From the NCBI GenBank assembly GCA_037190225.1, contig JBBCJL010000006.1, positions 1 to 64,000 of the forward strand: a stretch of 64,000 nucleotides of DNA, written 5' to 3'. Below the pieces are notes generated by a model. The model did no database searches and was not told the origin of the DNA. It worked only from the letters and a program-made list of their open reading frames with translations. The translations under genes were made by a program, and so were the position numbers. Origin of the DNA: MKSF01 sp037190225 (GTDB taxonomy: Bacteria; Bacteroidota; Bacteroidia; Chitinophagales; Chitinophagaceae). This document shows, piece by piece, positions 28,548 to 35,965 of the stretch (its first letter is position 1; every line of letters starts with the position of its first letter).

Positions 28548-29390
28548 GTAGTGTTGGTAGTGTTACATTGTGTTGGTAATCACTTTTTGGTTTCTCCTGT
28601 GATTGATATTTAATTATTTTAAAATTTTACTATTTTTAAGTCGGGTGGTGTTATCATACCGCCCGACATTTTTATGCAGTTAAATCAGCCTTTGGGCGGG
28701 GATGCTGTATCCTCGTGTTACGCGCGTGTTGGTAATTGCTCTTTTTGCTACAGCGCAGTTATAAAATATGGTTTTAGTAAATCGGGCCGATAGCGATTTC
28801 AATGCAAATGCTGCCGCAAAACATTTATGGAGCCCTATAGGCGGACCCTGCAGACCTTTCTGTAGCGGAGCAGGTAAAACTGTTGTTGAAAGAAGGTTGT
28901 GACATAAGAAGCATCGGGCGTATTGCAGGCGTTTCGGCAACCACTGTTTTAAGGAAGATCAAAAGTCTTGCAGGGGCTGTCCGGGAGCCTGTGATAGGGG
29001 AGGGACAGGTTTTTGAAATGGATGAGCTTTGTACTTTTGTCGGCAGTAAAAGTGCTCCCGTGTGGGTTGTTTATGCTATTGACAAGCACAGTAAGGCTGT
29101 AATCCGCTATAATGTTGGCAACCGTTCTTTGGGTGTTTTAGGAGCGGTAACCCTGCCGCTGCTCTGCTCACAACCTCAAAAGATATATACTGATAAACTG
29201 GTGCAATACCGTTCATTGATACCGGGATCGCTGCATTCGATGCGGGCTAACGGCACCAACCATATCGAACGTAAGAACCTGGCGCTTCGCACCCATCTGA
29301 AACGGTTGTCCAGACGCACAATTTGCTTTAGCAAAAGCGCTGCTATGCTGGCGGCTAGTTTAAAGATTTATTTCTGGGGATAATATGCTT
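28547..29390 (+). mobile_element. IS1-family element, copy B, degenerate
   Basis: The left end GGTAGTGTTACATTG (28556) is preceded by a 9-base tandem copy GGTAGTGTT (28547). The element spans about 840 bases, close to the IS1-family size, and carries a broken transposase gene. The right terminal repeat is not clear; the element ends against a stray Rhs gene fragment at 29394. Confidence 0.6.
28737..29383 (+). pseudogene. IS1-family transposase with nonsense codon and frameshift
   Basis: The zinc ribbon is readable (CSFC at 28737-28748, then IKYGFSKSGR), followed by an in-frame TAG and then RFQCKCCRKTFMEPYR. A one-base shift near 28862 is needed to continue into VAEQVKLLLKEGCDIRSIG. The rest is open to 29383: HTH, DDE core with FEMDELCTFVGSKSAPVWVV, and the C-terminal block TNHIERKNLALRTHLKRLSR with RRTICFSKS. 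It is inactive as it stands. Confidence 0.75.
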
Positions 29391-29393
29391 ACA

Positions 29394-29663
29394 CAATACG
29401 CCTACGTTGATCCATACGGACACGCTGGGTCGTTGCTTTTACACCATCCGGTATCTCAGCCCTGTTACGGATGTTACTCCGAGCGTATTCGAGGAGTCTC
29501 AGACGCTGGATATAGAGGGCAACCGGCTGTACCTCACGGACGGTCGGGTACTGGTGCCTTTGCGCTACCGTTATGCGCAGCTGCAGCTGCCTTGCTTCCA
29601 GGAGAGCGTGGATAGCGGGAAGCAATACACGCTATTGGATGTATCAGGCCAGCCTTACTGATC
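29394..29663 (+). pseudogene. Stray fragment of a second Rhs/TcC-type gene
   Basis: This segment is a diverged copy of 23483-23732 within the fused TcB-TcC gene. Both share CCTACGTTGATCCATACGG, TATAGAGGGCAACCGGCTGT and CTTGCTTCCAGGAGAGCGTG. One frame gives IHTDTLGRCFYTIR, EGNRLYLTDGRVLVPLRYRY and LLDVSGQPY before a stop. It differs at many positions and has an 18-20 base length difference in the middle, so it is a paralogue, not a recent duplication. It marks the boundary where the GC-rich toxin locus ends and the AT-rich island begins. Confidence 0.75.
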
Positions 29664-29682
29664 GTCAGACGGGAACTAAAGC

Positions 29683-29714
29683 AAGAAGGCTGCTCAATAT
29701 TGAGCAGCCTTCTT
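29683..29714 (+). terminator. Hairpin terminator after the Rhs fragment
   Basis: A 15-bp perfect inverted repeat (AAGAAGGCTGCTCAA / TTGAGCAGCCTTCTT) with almost no loop. It probably was the terminator of the toxin/immunity locus, since it follows the last Rhs remnant and precedes the island. Confidence 0.75.
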
Positions 29715-29754
29715 ATATTGGGATCAACTCCCAACCAGTACCCCGGAGGGGAAT

Positions 29755-29871
29755 ATGATTGAACCTTTAAGTGCTTTTTTTGATATTTTAGATCAGATTA
29801 TTGTTGCAAATAATCAGCACAAACATTACCTGGACAATAAAAACAAACCCCATCGAAGACACGGGTTATAA
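29755..29871 (+). CDS. Possible small ORF (38 aa)
   Basis: A 38-codon frame begins MIEPLSAFFDILDQIIVANN and ends in a basic tail (NKPHRRHGL). It is preceded by an unusually good purine-rich stretch (CGGAGGGG) 5-6 bases before the ATG. It lies at the left edge of the AT-rich island. No family was recognised; it may be chance. Confidence 0.3.
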   Translation: MIEPLSAFFDILDQIIVANNQHKHYLDNKNKPHRRHGL

Positions 29872-29921
29872 ACTCTAAAAAAATTAGTTTAATGTTGATA
29901 ATTAACCAAATATGTCTCATA

Positions 29922-29929
29922 TAACTTTG
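29922..29929 (+). promoter_or_regulatory. Candidate -7 box of the AbiE-type operon
   Basis: TAACTTTG matches the TAnnTTTG -7 element. A TTG lies at 29895, somewhat further upstream than ideal. Transcription would begin near 29935, just before the repeat at 29941. Confidence 0.45.
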
Positions 29930-29940
29930 ATAAAATATAC

Positions 29941-29967
29941 TTTTTTATGCCAAACTTATATAAATTA
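29941..29967 (+). promoter_or_regulatory. 27-bp repeat 1 before the antitoxin-like gene (possible operator)
   Basis: The 27-base sequence beginning TTTTTTATGCCAA and ending ATATAAATTA recurs at 30721-30747 with 24 of 27 bases identical. This copy lies between the candidate promoter and the antitoxin-like start. A TGCCAA (29948) and TTGGCA (29994) inverted pair flanks the leader. AbiEi antitoxins are known to bind repeats in their own promoter, so an operator role is plausible but inferred. Confidence 0.45.
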
Positions 29968-29993
29968 GTGCTACATTTACAATAAAAACGATT

Positions 29994-30719
29994 TTGGCAG
30001 AAACGTTAGAAAAGCATATCGGTCACTATTTTAAGGAAAGTGAAAGACTTTCCAAGCAGAAGCTTGTTGGTTCAATAAAAAGTGATTTTCCTGATTGGTC
30101 TGACAATACCATTAATATGTATCTGTCCAAGCTAAAAAAAGAGGGGGTTATTAACACTCCCTCCAGAGGGATTTATGAATTGGATAGTAGTACACCTTTT
30201 CGGCCTAATATTTCAAAACTGTTAAAAAGAATATTCAATAAGGTAAAGCGTGAATTTCCTTATATCAATTTTTGTATTTGGGATACGGTGTGGCTGAATG
30301 ACTTTATGCGTCATCAGCCATTTAAGCATTATATCGTTTTAGAAGTTGAGAAAGATGCTTGCGAATCTGTGTTTGGGTTTCTTAGTGAAACGATGAAAAA
30401 TGTTTTTCTAAATCCCGATGAAGAACTATTTGACCGTTATATCAGCAATCTTGACGAGGTTGTTATTATAAAAAATATGGTTTCTGAAGCTCCATTAATA
30501 GAAGAACAAAAAATTGTTGTTCCTGCATTGGAAAAATTATTAGTGGATATGCTGATTGATACAGCACTTTTTTCGGCACAGCAAAATGAAAAGGAATTTA
30601 TTATGAGGAGTGTAATGCAGAAATACACTTTAAACGAATTAAAGATGCGTAGATATGCCGTCAGAAGAAATAGAGAGGAAGAAATTGAAAAACTGATAAA
30701 TATAAGTTTGGCAAAATAA
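29994..30719 (+). CDS. AbiEi-like antitoxin / DUF6577-type regulator
   Basis: The 241-residue protein starts with TTG at 29994; the next in-frame ATG lies about 40 codons inside the DNA-binding domain. The N-terminal 60 residues look like a winged helix (SKQKLVGSIKSDFPDWSDNTIN, YLSKLKKEGVINTPSRGIYEL). The remainder (about 75-241) is a C-terminal domain of the kind that neutralises AbiEii-type nucleotidyltransferases. In AbiE systems the antitoxin also represses its own promoter. The cognate toxin-like gene begins 27 bases downstream. Family naming is from layout and neighbour rather than a strong motif. Confidence 0.65.
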   Translation: MAETLEKHIGHYFKESERLSKQKLVGSIKSDFPDWSDNTINMYLSKLKKEGVINTPSRGIYELDSSTPFRPNISKLLKRIFNKVKREFPYINFCIWDTVWLNDFMRHQPFKHYIVLEVEKDACESVFGFLSETMKNVFLNPDEELFDRYISNLDEVVIIKNMVSEAPLIEEQKIVVPALEKLLVDMLIDTALFSAQQNEKEFIMRSVMQKYTLNELKMRRYAVRRNREEEIEKLINISLAK

Positions 30720-30720
30720 T

Positions 30721-30747
30721 TTTTTTATGCCAATAATATATAAATTA
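30721..30747 (+). promoter_or_regulatory. 27-bp repeat 2 before the AbiEii-like gene
   Basis: This second copy of the 29941-29967 repeat fills the whole spacer between the antitoxin-like stop and the toxin-like ATG, with which its last base overlaps. Together with TTGGCA just upstream (30711) it forms a TTGGCA...TGCCAA inverted pair. It may set separate control of the toxin gene. Confidence 0.4.
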
Positions 30748-31790
30748 TGATAGACACAAAATCCTATACAATTGAATGGATTACCGACTTACGGAATAAG
30801 TTGGGAAAACGTATTGATCCAAAGCTGATTGAAAAGGTAATATATGCTTTGACACTTTTGGAGCAATTGCAATTGAATAATCTGAACTTCGTGTTTAAAG
30901 GCGGCACAGCTTTACTTTTAGCAACGGAAAAGCCTAAAAGGTTTTCGATAGATATTGACATCATTACAGAAGAACCTAAGGATAAAATCAAGGCGATTTT
31001 AGAAAAGATAAGCCAATTGGAAATGTTTATTCTCTGGGAAGATGACAATGACCGAAAACATACTCCTGATGCCCCAATCGGACATTTCAAGATGCTTTAC
31101 AAAAGTGTGGTAGATGGTCACGAAGAACCTATACTATTGGATTTATTATATACGCCCAATCCTTATCCTGAAACAAAAGAATATCCAATAAATCATAGTT
31201 GGTTAGCCACGTCGGGAAAAGATACGATAGTTGTATTGCCAACGTTTGAGGCTATTTTGGGAGATAAGTTAACGGCTTTCGCACCCAAAACCACAGGTAT
31301 ATTGTATTCAAAAAATCGTCCTGTCGAAATCATAAAGCAGTTGTATGATATTGGTTTTTTGTTTGATCGAATATCAGACCTCAACGTAGTAAGAGAAAGC
31401 TATTCGAGAGTGGTACAGGAAGAAATCGGCTATCGGAAGTTAAAGATTGATCCTGACGAGGTACTAAAAGACACTTGGCAAGCTTGCTATACATTAGCGG
31501 AAAGAGATACAAAATCTGAACATTTCAAACAGCTACAATTAGGCATTAAGAACTTTACAAATTTCATTATCGACCGTTTTTCAATCGAAGAAGCCATAAC
31601 AGCATCGGCTAAAGTAGCTTACTTAACTACATTATTGAAAAAAGAAGAAAATCAGGAAATAGAACGGTTCAAAAATCCTTTGGAAATTAAAGATTGGCTG
31701 ATTGAGGATCCGATCTACAACAAACTAAACAAATTAAAAAAGACCAATCCAGAAGCATTTTTCTATTGGTATAAAAGTATTAATGATTAG
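30747..31790 (+). CDS. AbiEii/AbiGii-type nucleotidyltransferase toxin
   Basis: The 347-residue protein carries the minimal nucleotidyltransferase signature: FKGGTALLL (Gly52-Gly53) followed by FSIDIDII with Asp69 and Asp71 as the metal-binding DxD pair. PTFEAILGDKLTAFAPKT (about 166-183) is the conserved third block of AbiEii proteins. AbiEii toxins transfer nucleotides (to tRNA ends in studied cases) and stop growth; phage defence by abortive infection is the known role of AbiE in Lactococcus. The gene follows its antitoxin-like partner by 27 bases and precedes a type I restriction operon by 40 bases. Confidence 0.85.
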   Translation: MIDTKSYTIEWITDLRNKLGKRIDPKLIEKVIYALTLLEQLQLNNLNFVFKGGTALLLATEKPKRFSIDIDIITEEPKDKIKAILEKISQLEMFILWEDDNDRKHTPDAPIGHFKMLYKSVVDGHEEPILLDLLYTPNPYPETKEYPINHSWLATSGKDTIVVLPTFEAILGDKLTAFAPKTTGILYSKNRPVEIIKQLYDIGFLFDRISDLNVVRESYSRVVQEEIGYRKLKIDPDEVLKDTWQACYTLAERDTKSEHFKQLQLGIKNFTNFIIDRFSIEEAITASAKVAYLTTLLKKEENQEIERFKNPLEIKDWLIEDPIYNKLNKLKKTNPEAFFYWYKSIND

Positions 31791-31830
31791 AAGCAAGTCT
31801 TTTAGAGGATATTAAAAAATAACAACTTAA

Positions 31831-34320
31831 ATGGCAATAAAGAAATCGGAATTATACAGCTCATTATGGGCAAGTTGTGATGAACTTAGAGGAAGTATGG
31901 ATGCAAGCCAATACAAAGATTATATATTGGTATTGCTCTTTATGAAGTACGTATCAGATAAAGTAAAAAAAGAAATAGCGGAAGGTAAAACACCAGTAAT
32001 TGAAATACCAAAAGGTGCTAGTTTCTATGATATGCTAGAGTACCGTGGAAAGAAGAATATAGGCGAGAAAATTAATACTACAATTGGGGAGTTTGCAAAG
32101 GCAAATAACTTGACAGGAATTATTACTGAGGCAGATTTTGATGAAGAATCTAAAGTAGGCCGTGGACAGGAAAAGGTGGATTTATTAACTAATCTATTAA
32201 ATATTTTTAATCGTCCAGAATTAAATTTCAGTAATAACAAAACGGAAGGCGATGATTTATTAGGAGATGCTTATGAGTATTTGATGCGTCATTTTGCCAC
32301 TGAAAGTGGTAAAAGTAAAGGACAGTTTTATACTCCGTCAGAGGTATCACGAATTATGGCGCAAGTGATCGATATTGACAAGTCTAAAAGCCAATCCGAA
32401 ACGCTATATGACCCAACATGTGGTTCGGGATCACTTTTATTAAAATCAGCCGACCTAGCTCCACATGGTATTACTATTTATGGTCAGGAAAATGATAATG
32501 CCACCCGGGCTTTAGCTGTAATGAATATGTGGCTGCATAATTTTGAAGATGCAGATATACGCCAGGGTAATACAATGGCAGATCCAAGGTTTATCAATAA
32601 GAAAACCGGAGAGTTAGACACCTTTGACTTTATCGTTTCCAATCCCCCATTCAGTTATAAAAAATGGATGAATGGATTGGTTCCGGATAAAGATATTTAT
32701 AAACGGTTTGAAGGATATGCCATTCCTCCAAAGAAAAACGGAGATTTTGCATTTCTACTTCACTTGATTAAATCGCTGAAATCAAAAGGGAAAGCCTGCA
32801 TTGTAATGCCTTTAGGTGTTTTGTTTAGAGGAAACTCAGAAGCTGAAATCCGAAAAAAAATAATCAAGCACGGTTATATCAAAGGAATTATTGCATTGCC
32901 ACCGAATTTATTTTACGGAACAGGCATTTCAGCTTGTCTGATGATTATTGATAAAGAAGGTGCAAAGGGGCGTAAAAGTATATTTATGATTGATGCCAGC
33001 CGGGATTATAAAAAAGATGGTAACAAGAACCGTTTAAGGGAACGTGATATTCATAAGATCGTAGATACTTTTAAAAATAAAATAACCACTGATCCGAAAT
33101 ACGCCCGCGATATCCCTCTATCTGAAATAAAAGATCCTAAAAACGACTACAACCTGAACATTCCGCGTTACATTGACAGCCAGGATCCGGAAGATATTCA
33201 GGATATTGAAGCTCATTTATTAGGTGGAATTCCATTGGCAGATATAGAAGCATTAAAAGTCTATTGGGATGTTTATCCGTCGCTGAAAAAAGCATTGTTC
33301 AAACCGATAAGAGACCGAAAGAATTATATTCAATTATTGGAAGAAAAAGAAAACATCAAGGATACCATATTCCACCATAAAGAATTTGTCCAATACGATC
33401 TAGAGATGCAAAAGGTCTTCCAGGAGTGGCGGACTAAAACAATAAAGTATTTCAGGCAACTGGATAAAGGGTTACATCCTAAACAGGAAATTCATCATAT
33501 ATCGGAAAGCCTACTCAAACAATATGCAGGCAGAGCCCTAACGGATCAATACAGTATGTACCAGTACATCATGGAATACTGGGAAGAAATCATGCAGGAC
33601 GACTTTTATGAAATAGCAGCCGATGGCTGGAAATCCGGTAATGAAGTAAAACGACTGGAAAAGAAAACCAAAAAAGGCGAAAAAGAAACCGTAAAAGAGA
33701 TTGCCGGTATTGAAGGTTTAGAAGGAAGACTAATACCACCTGCCCTCTTAATACAAGAATATTTTTCTGAGGAGCAACAAGCCATTCATCAGTTGGAAAG
33801 CGATATAGAAACAATAAAGGCCAAAATAGAAGAAATAATAGAGGAAAATAGCAATGATGAGGGACTATTGGACGAAGTTACTGATGATAAAAATAAAGTA
33901 GCCAAAACTGCGGTTCAAAAACGCTATAAGTCAATATCCCCTATAAAAGGAGAAAAGATAGAAGAAGAATATGAAGAGGAATATCAAGTATTAGAACGAT
34001 TGTATATGCTGTATGCGGAAGAGGCTGACAAAGTTGCTCAACTTAAAAAAGCAAAAACAGAACTGGAAGAAATAGTAATTACAAAATACCCGAAGCTAAA
34101 AATAAAAGAAATTCAGTATTTGCTAATTGAACAGAAATGGATGGCAATTTTAGAGCTGCGTATTCAAAATGAAATGACCAACATTAGTCATCGCTTAGCA
34201 CAACGCATTAAAGAGCTGGCGGAACGCTATGAAAATACTTTACCTCAATTAACTAATGATGTAGATGACATGACAAAAAAAGTAGAAGCTCACCTTAAAA
34301 AAATGAACTTCGTATGGTAA
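31831..34320 (+). CDS. hsdM: Type I restriction-modification methyltransferase subunit, extended
   Basis: HsdM methylates adenine (N6) in the target of the type I enzyme using S-adenosylmethionine. The 829-residue protein has the HsdM N-terminal helical domain (about 1-155, SLWASCDELRGSMDASQYKD), AdoMet motif I DPTCGSGSLLL (194-204) and catalytic motif IV NPPF (271-274). The C-terminal part (about 500-829) is an extra, charged, strongly coiled-coil region (EEIIEENSNDEGLLDEV, EEYEEEYQVLERLYMLYAEE) that makes it about 300 residues longer than an ordinary HsdM. It overlaps hsdS by 7 bases. The operon order hsdM-hsdS-unknown-hsdR-peptidase is tightly packed. Confidence 0.93.
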   Translation: MAIKKSELYSSLWASCDELRGSMDASQYKDYILVLLFMKYVSDKVKKEIAEGKTPVIEIPKGASFYDMLEYRGKKNIGEKINTTIGEFAKANNLTGIITEADFDEESKVGRGQEKVDLLTNLLNIFNRPELNFSNNKTEGDDLLGDAYEYLMRHFATESGKSKGQFYTPSEVSRIMAQVIDIDKSKSQSETLYDPTCGSGSLLLKSADLAPHGITIYGQENDNATRALAVMNMWLHNFEDADIRQGNTMADPRFINKKTGELDTFDFIVSNPPFSYKKWMNGLVPDKDIYKRFEGYAIPPKKNGDFAFLLHLIKSLKSKGKACIVMPLGVLFRGNSEAEIRKKIIKHGYIKGIIALPPNLFYGTGISACLMIIDKEGAKGRKSIFMIDASRDYKKDGNKNRLRERDIHKIVDTFKNKITTDPKYARDIPLSEIKDPKNDYNLNIPRYIDSQDPEDIQDIEAHLLGGIPLADIEALKVYWDVYPSLKKALFKPIRDRKNYIQLLEEKENIKDTIFHHKEFVQYDLEMQKVFQEWRTKTIKYFRQLDKGLHPKQEIHHISESLLKQYAGRALTDQYSMYQYIMEYWEEIMQDDFYEIAADGWKSGNEVKRLEKKTKKGEKETVKEIAGIEGLEGRLIPPALLIQEYFSEEQQAIHQLESDIETIKAKIEEIIEENSNDEGLLDEVTDDKNKVAKTAVQKRYKSISPIKGEKIEEEYEEEYQVLERLYMLYAEEADKVAQLKKAKTELEEIVITKYPKLKIKEIQYLLIEQKWMAILELRIQNEMTNISHRLAQRIKELAERYENTLPQLTNDVDDMTKKVEAHLKKMNFVW

Positions 34321-35543
34321 AAGGAATGAAACATACAGAAATAGGATTAATTCCAAAAGACTGGGAAGTTTTCCAACTTCATGAAGTTGGAAATAGCTCT
34401 ATTGGATTAACATATAATCCTTCCTGTGTCAAACCTTTTGGTACTTTAGTATTACGATCTTCAAATATCCAAAATAGTCAGTTATCTTTCAATAATAATG
34501 TTTACGTGCAAATGCAACTATCCGAAAGGGTAATTGTTGTTGAAAACGATATACTTGTTTGTGTCAGAAATGGCAGTCGGCAACTAATAGGAAAATGTGC
34601 ATTAATAGATAAAAAAACTGAAGGCAGTGCTTTTGGGGCTTTTATGTCGATCTTTAGAACAAATAAAGATATTGACCCAAGATTTTGTTTCTATCAATTC
34701 CAGTCTAACATTATTCAAAATCAAATAAATAAAACTTTAGGTGCTACTATAAATCAAATTACAAATAGAGATTTAAAAGCATTTCAAATTCCTCTGCCAC
34801 CGACAAAACGAGAACAAAGCATTATTGCACAATCTCTAAGTGATACTGATATTTTGATCAATACTTTGGAAAAACTAATAGCTAAAAAGAAAGCGATTAG
34901 GACAGGTTCTATACAACAACTTTTAAAGCCTGAAAAAAATTGGATTGAATATAACTTGGGGAAAGATGCTACTTTAAAAGCCAGAATTGGTTGGCAAGGC
35001 TTAACTAAATCGGAATATAAAAACATTGGTGATTTTTATTTGGTTACCGGCACCGACTTTTTAAGTGGAAATATCGATTGGGAAAATTGTGTTTATGTTG
35101 AAGAAAGCAGATATAGTCAAGATAAGAATATTCAATTAAAAATAAATGATGTATTGATTACAAAAGATGGTACTATTGGAAAAGTAGCTTTGGTAAGGGA
35201 ACTGAAAAAACCTACAACTCTAAATAGTGGTGTTTTTGTTATAAGACCTATTAATAATAGTTTTGATCCTAAGTTTTTCTTTTATGTCCTATCATCAAAG
35301 ATTTTCAAAGATTTCCTTGACCAACTTAGTGCAGGATCAACAATTAATCACTTATATCAAAAAGATTTTGTGAATTTTAAGTTTTTTGCACCCAAAGAAA
35401 TAAAAGAACAAAAACGCATTGCTCAAATTCTATCCGATATGGATGAGGAAATTCTTGCTTTAAAGACCAAACTGAAAAAGCAAAAACAGTTCAAGCAAGG
35501 TATGATGCAAGTATTATTAACCGGTAAAATACGATTGATATAA
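34314..35543 (+). CDS. hsdS: Type I restriction-modification specificity subunit
   Basis: HsdS determines the bipartite DNA target of the methyltransferase and of the full restriction complex. The 409-residue protein has two target-recognition domains, each followed by a conserved helix. The first half runs KHTEIGLIPKDWEVFQL to LPPTKREQSIIAQSLSDTD with the LEKLIAKKKAIRTGSIQQLL helix. The second half runs from NWIEYNLGKD to KEIKEQKRIAQILSDMDEE and KTKLKKQKQFKQGMMQVLL. The start at 34314 overlaps hsdM; an ATG at 34326 is equally possible. No repeats or inverted second copy suggestive of phase variation were seen. Confidence 0.92.
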   Translation: MVKGMKHTEIGLIPKDWEVFQLHEVGNSSIGLTYNPSCVKPFGTLVLRSSNIQNSQLSFNNNVYVQMQLSERVIVVENDILVCVRNGSRQLIGKCALIDKKTEGSAFGAFMSIFRTNKDIDPRFCFYQFQSNIIQNQINKTLGATINQITNRDLKAFQIPLPPTKREQSIIAQSLSDTDILINTLEKLIAKKKAIRTGSIQQLLKPEKNWIEYNLGKDATLKARIGWQGLTKSEYKNIGDFYLVTGTDFLSGNIDWENCVYVEESRYSQDKNIQLKINDVLITKDGTIGKVALVRELKKPTTLNSGVFVIRPINNSFDPKFFFYVLSSKIFKDFLDQLSAGSTINHLYQKDFVNFKFFAPKEIKEQKRIAQILSDMDEEILALKTKLKKQKQFKQGMMQVLLTGKIRLI

Positions 35544-35965
35544 TGATGAACACACCAAATCCTATAACGTATTTTGAAGATTTATCCTCTTTGGGCATTA
35601 ACTGTCCACACGAAGATGCTTTTGCTCCGGATGGAAACAAAATTTATTATCGCTATATTCATGGTGGGGAACTTAAATCAGAATGTTTCTTACCTACAAA
35701 AATTGACCCTACCAAACCCTTGTCTAAAGACTTTGATGAATGCATTGGAAAATCTGTATCAGTATTCGATCATATTGATGGACTTATTAACGGAGTATTC
35801 AAACTTCCTCATCACAAAGGAAAGAAAAGAGCTATAGGGTTAGTGAAGCTTTGTGCAACGGATGGATTGATCAAAAAAACTTTTGGTGACAATCATTACT
35901 CCTGGTGGAGAGCCAAAGACTTTATATGTGAAAGTGTAACCCTTCAAGAAATTGTAATCTCATGA
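35543..35965 (+). CDS. Unknown protein embedded in the hsd operon
   Basis: This 140-residue, mostly beta, soluble protein has several Cys and His residues (SSLGINCPHEDAF, GELKSECFLP) and a C-terminal KTFGDNHYSWWRAKDFICES segment. I recognise no family. It starts in the hsdS stop (TAATG overlap) and ends 4 bases into hsdR, so translation is coupled on both sides, which implies a role tied to the restriction complex. It could be a modulator, a small DNA-mimic or an accessory specificity factor; none of these is shown by sequence. Confidence 0.7.
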   Translation: MMNTPNPITYFEDLSSLGINCPHEDAFAPDGNKIYYRYIHGGELKSECFLPTKIDPTKPLSKDFDECIGKSVSVFDHIDGLINGVFKLPHHKGKKRAIGLVKLCATDGLIKKTFGDNHYSWWRAKDFICESVTLQEIVIS

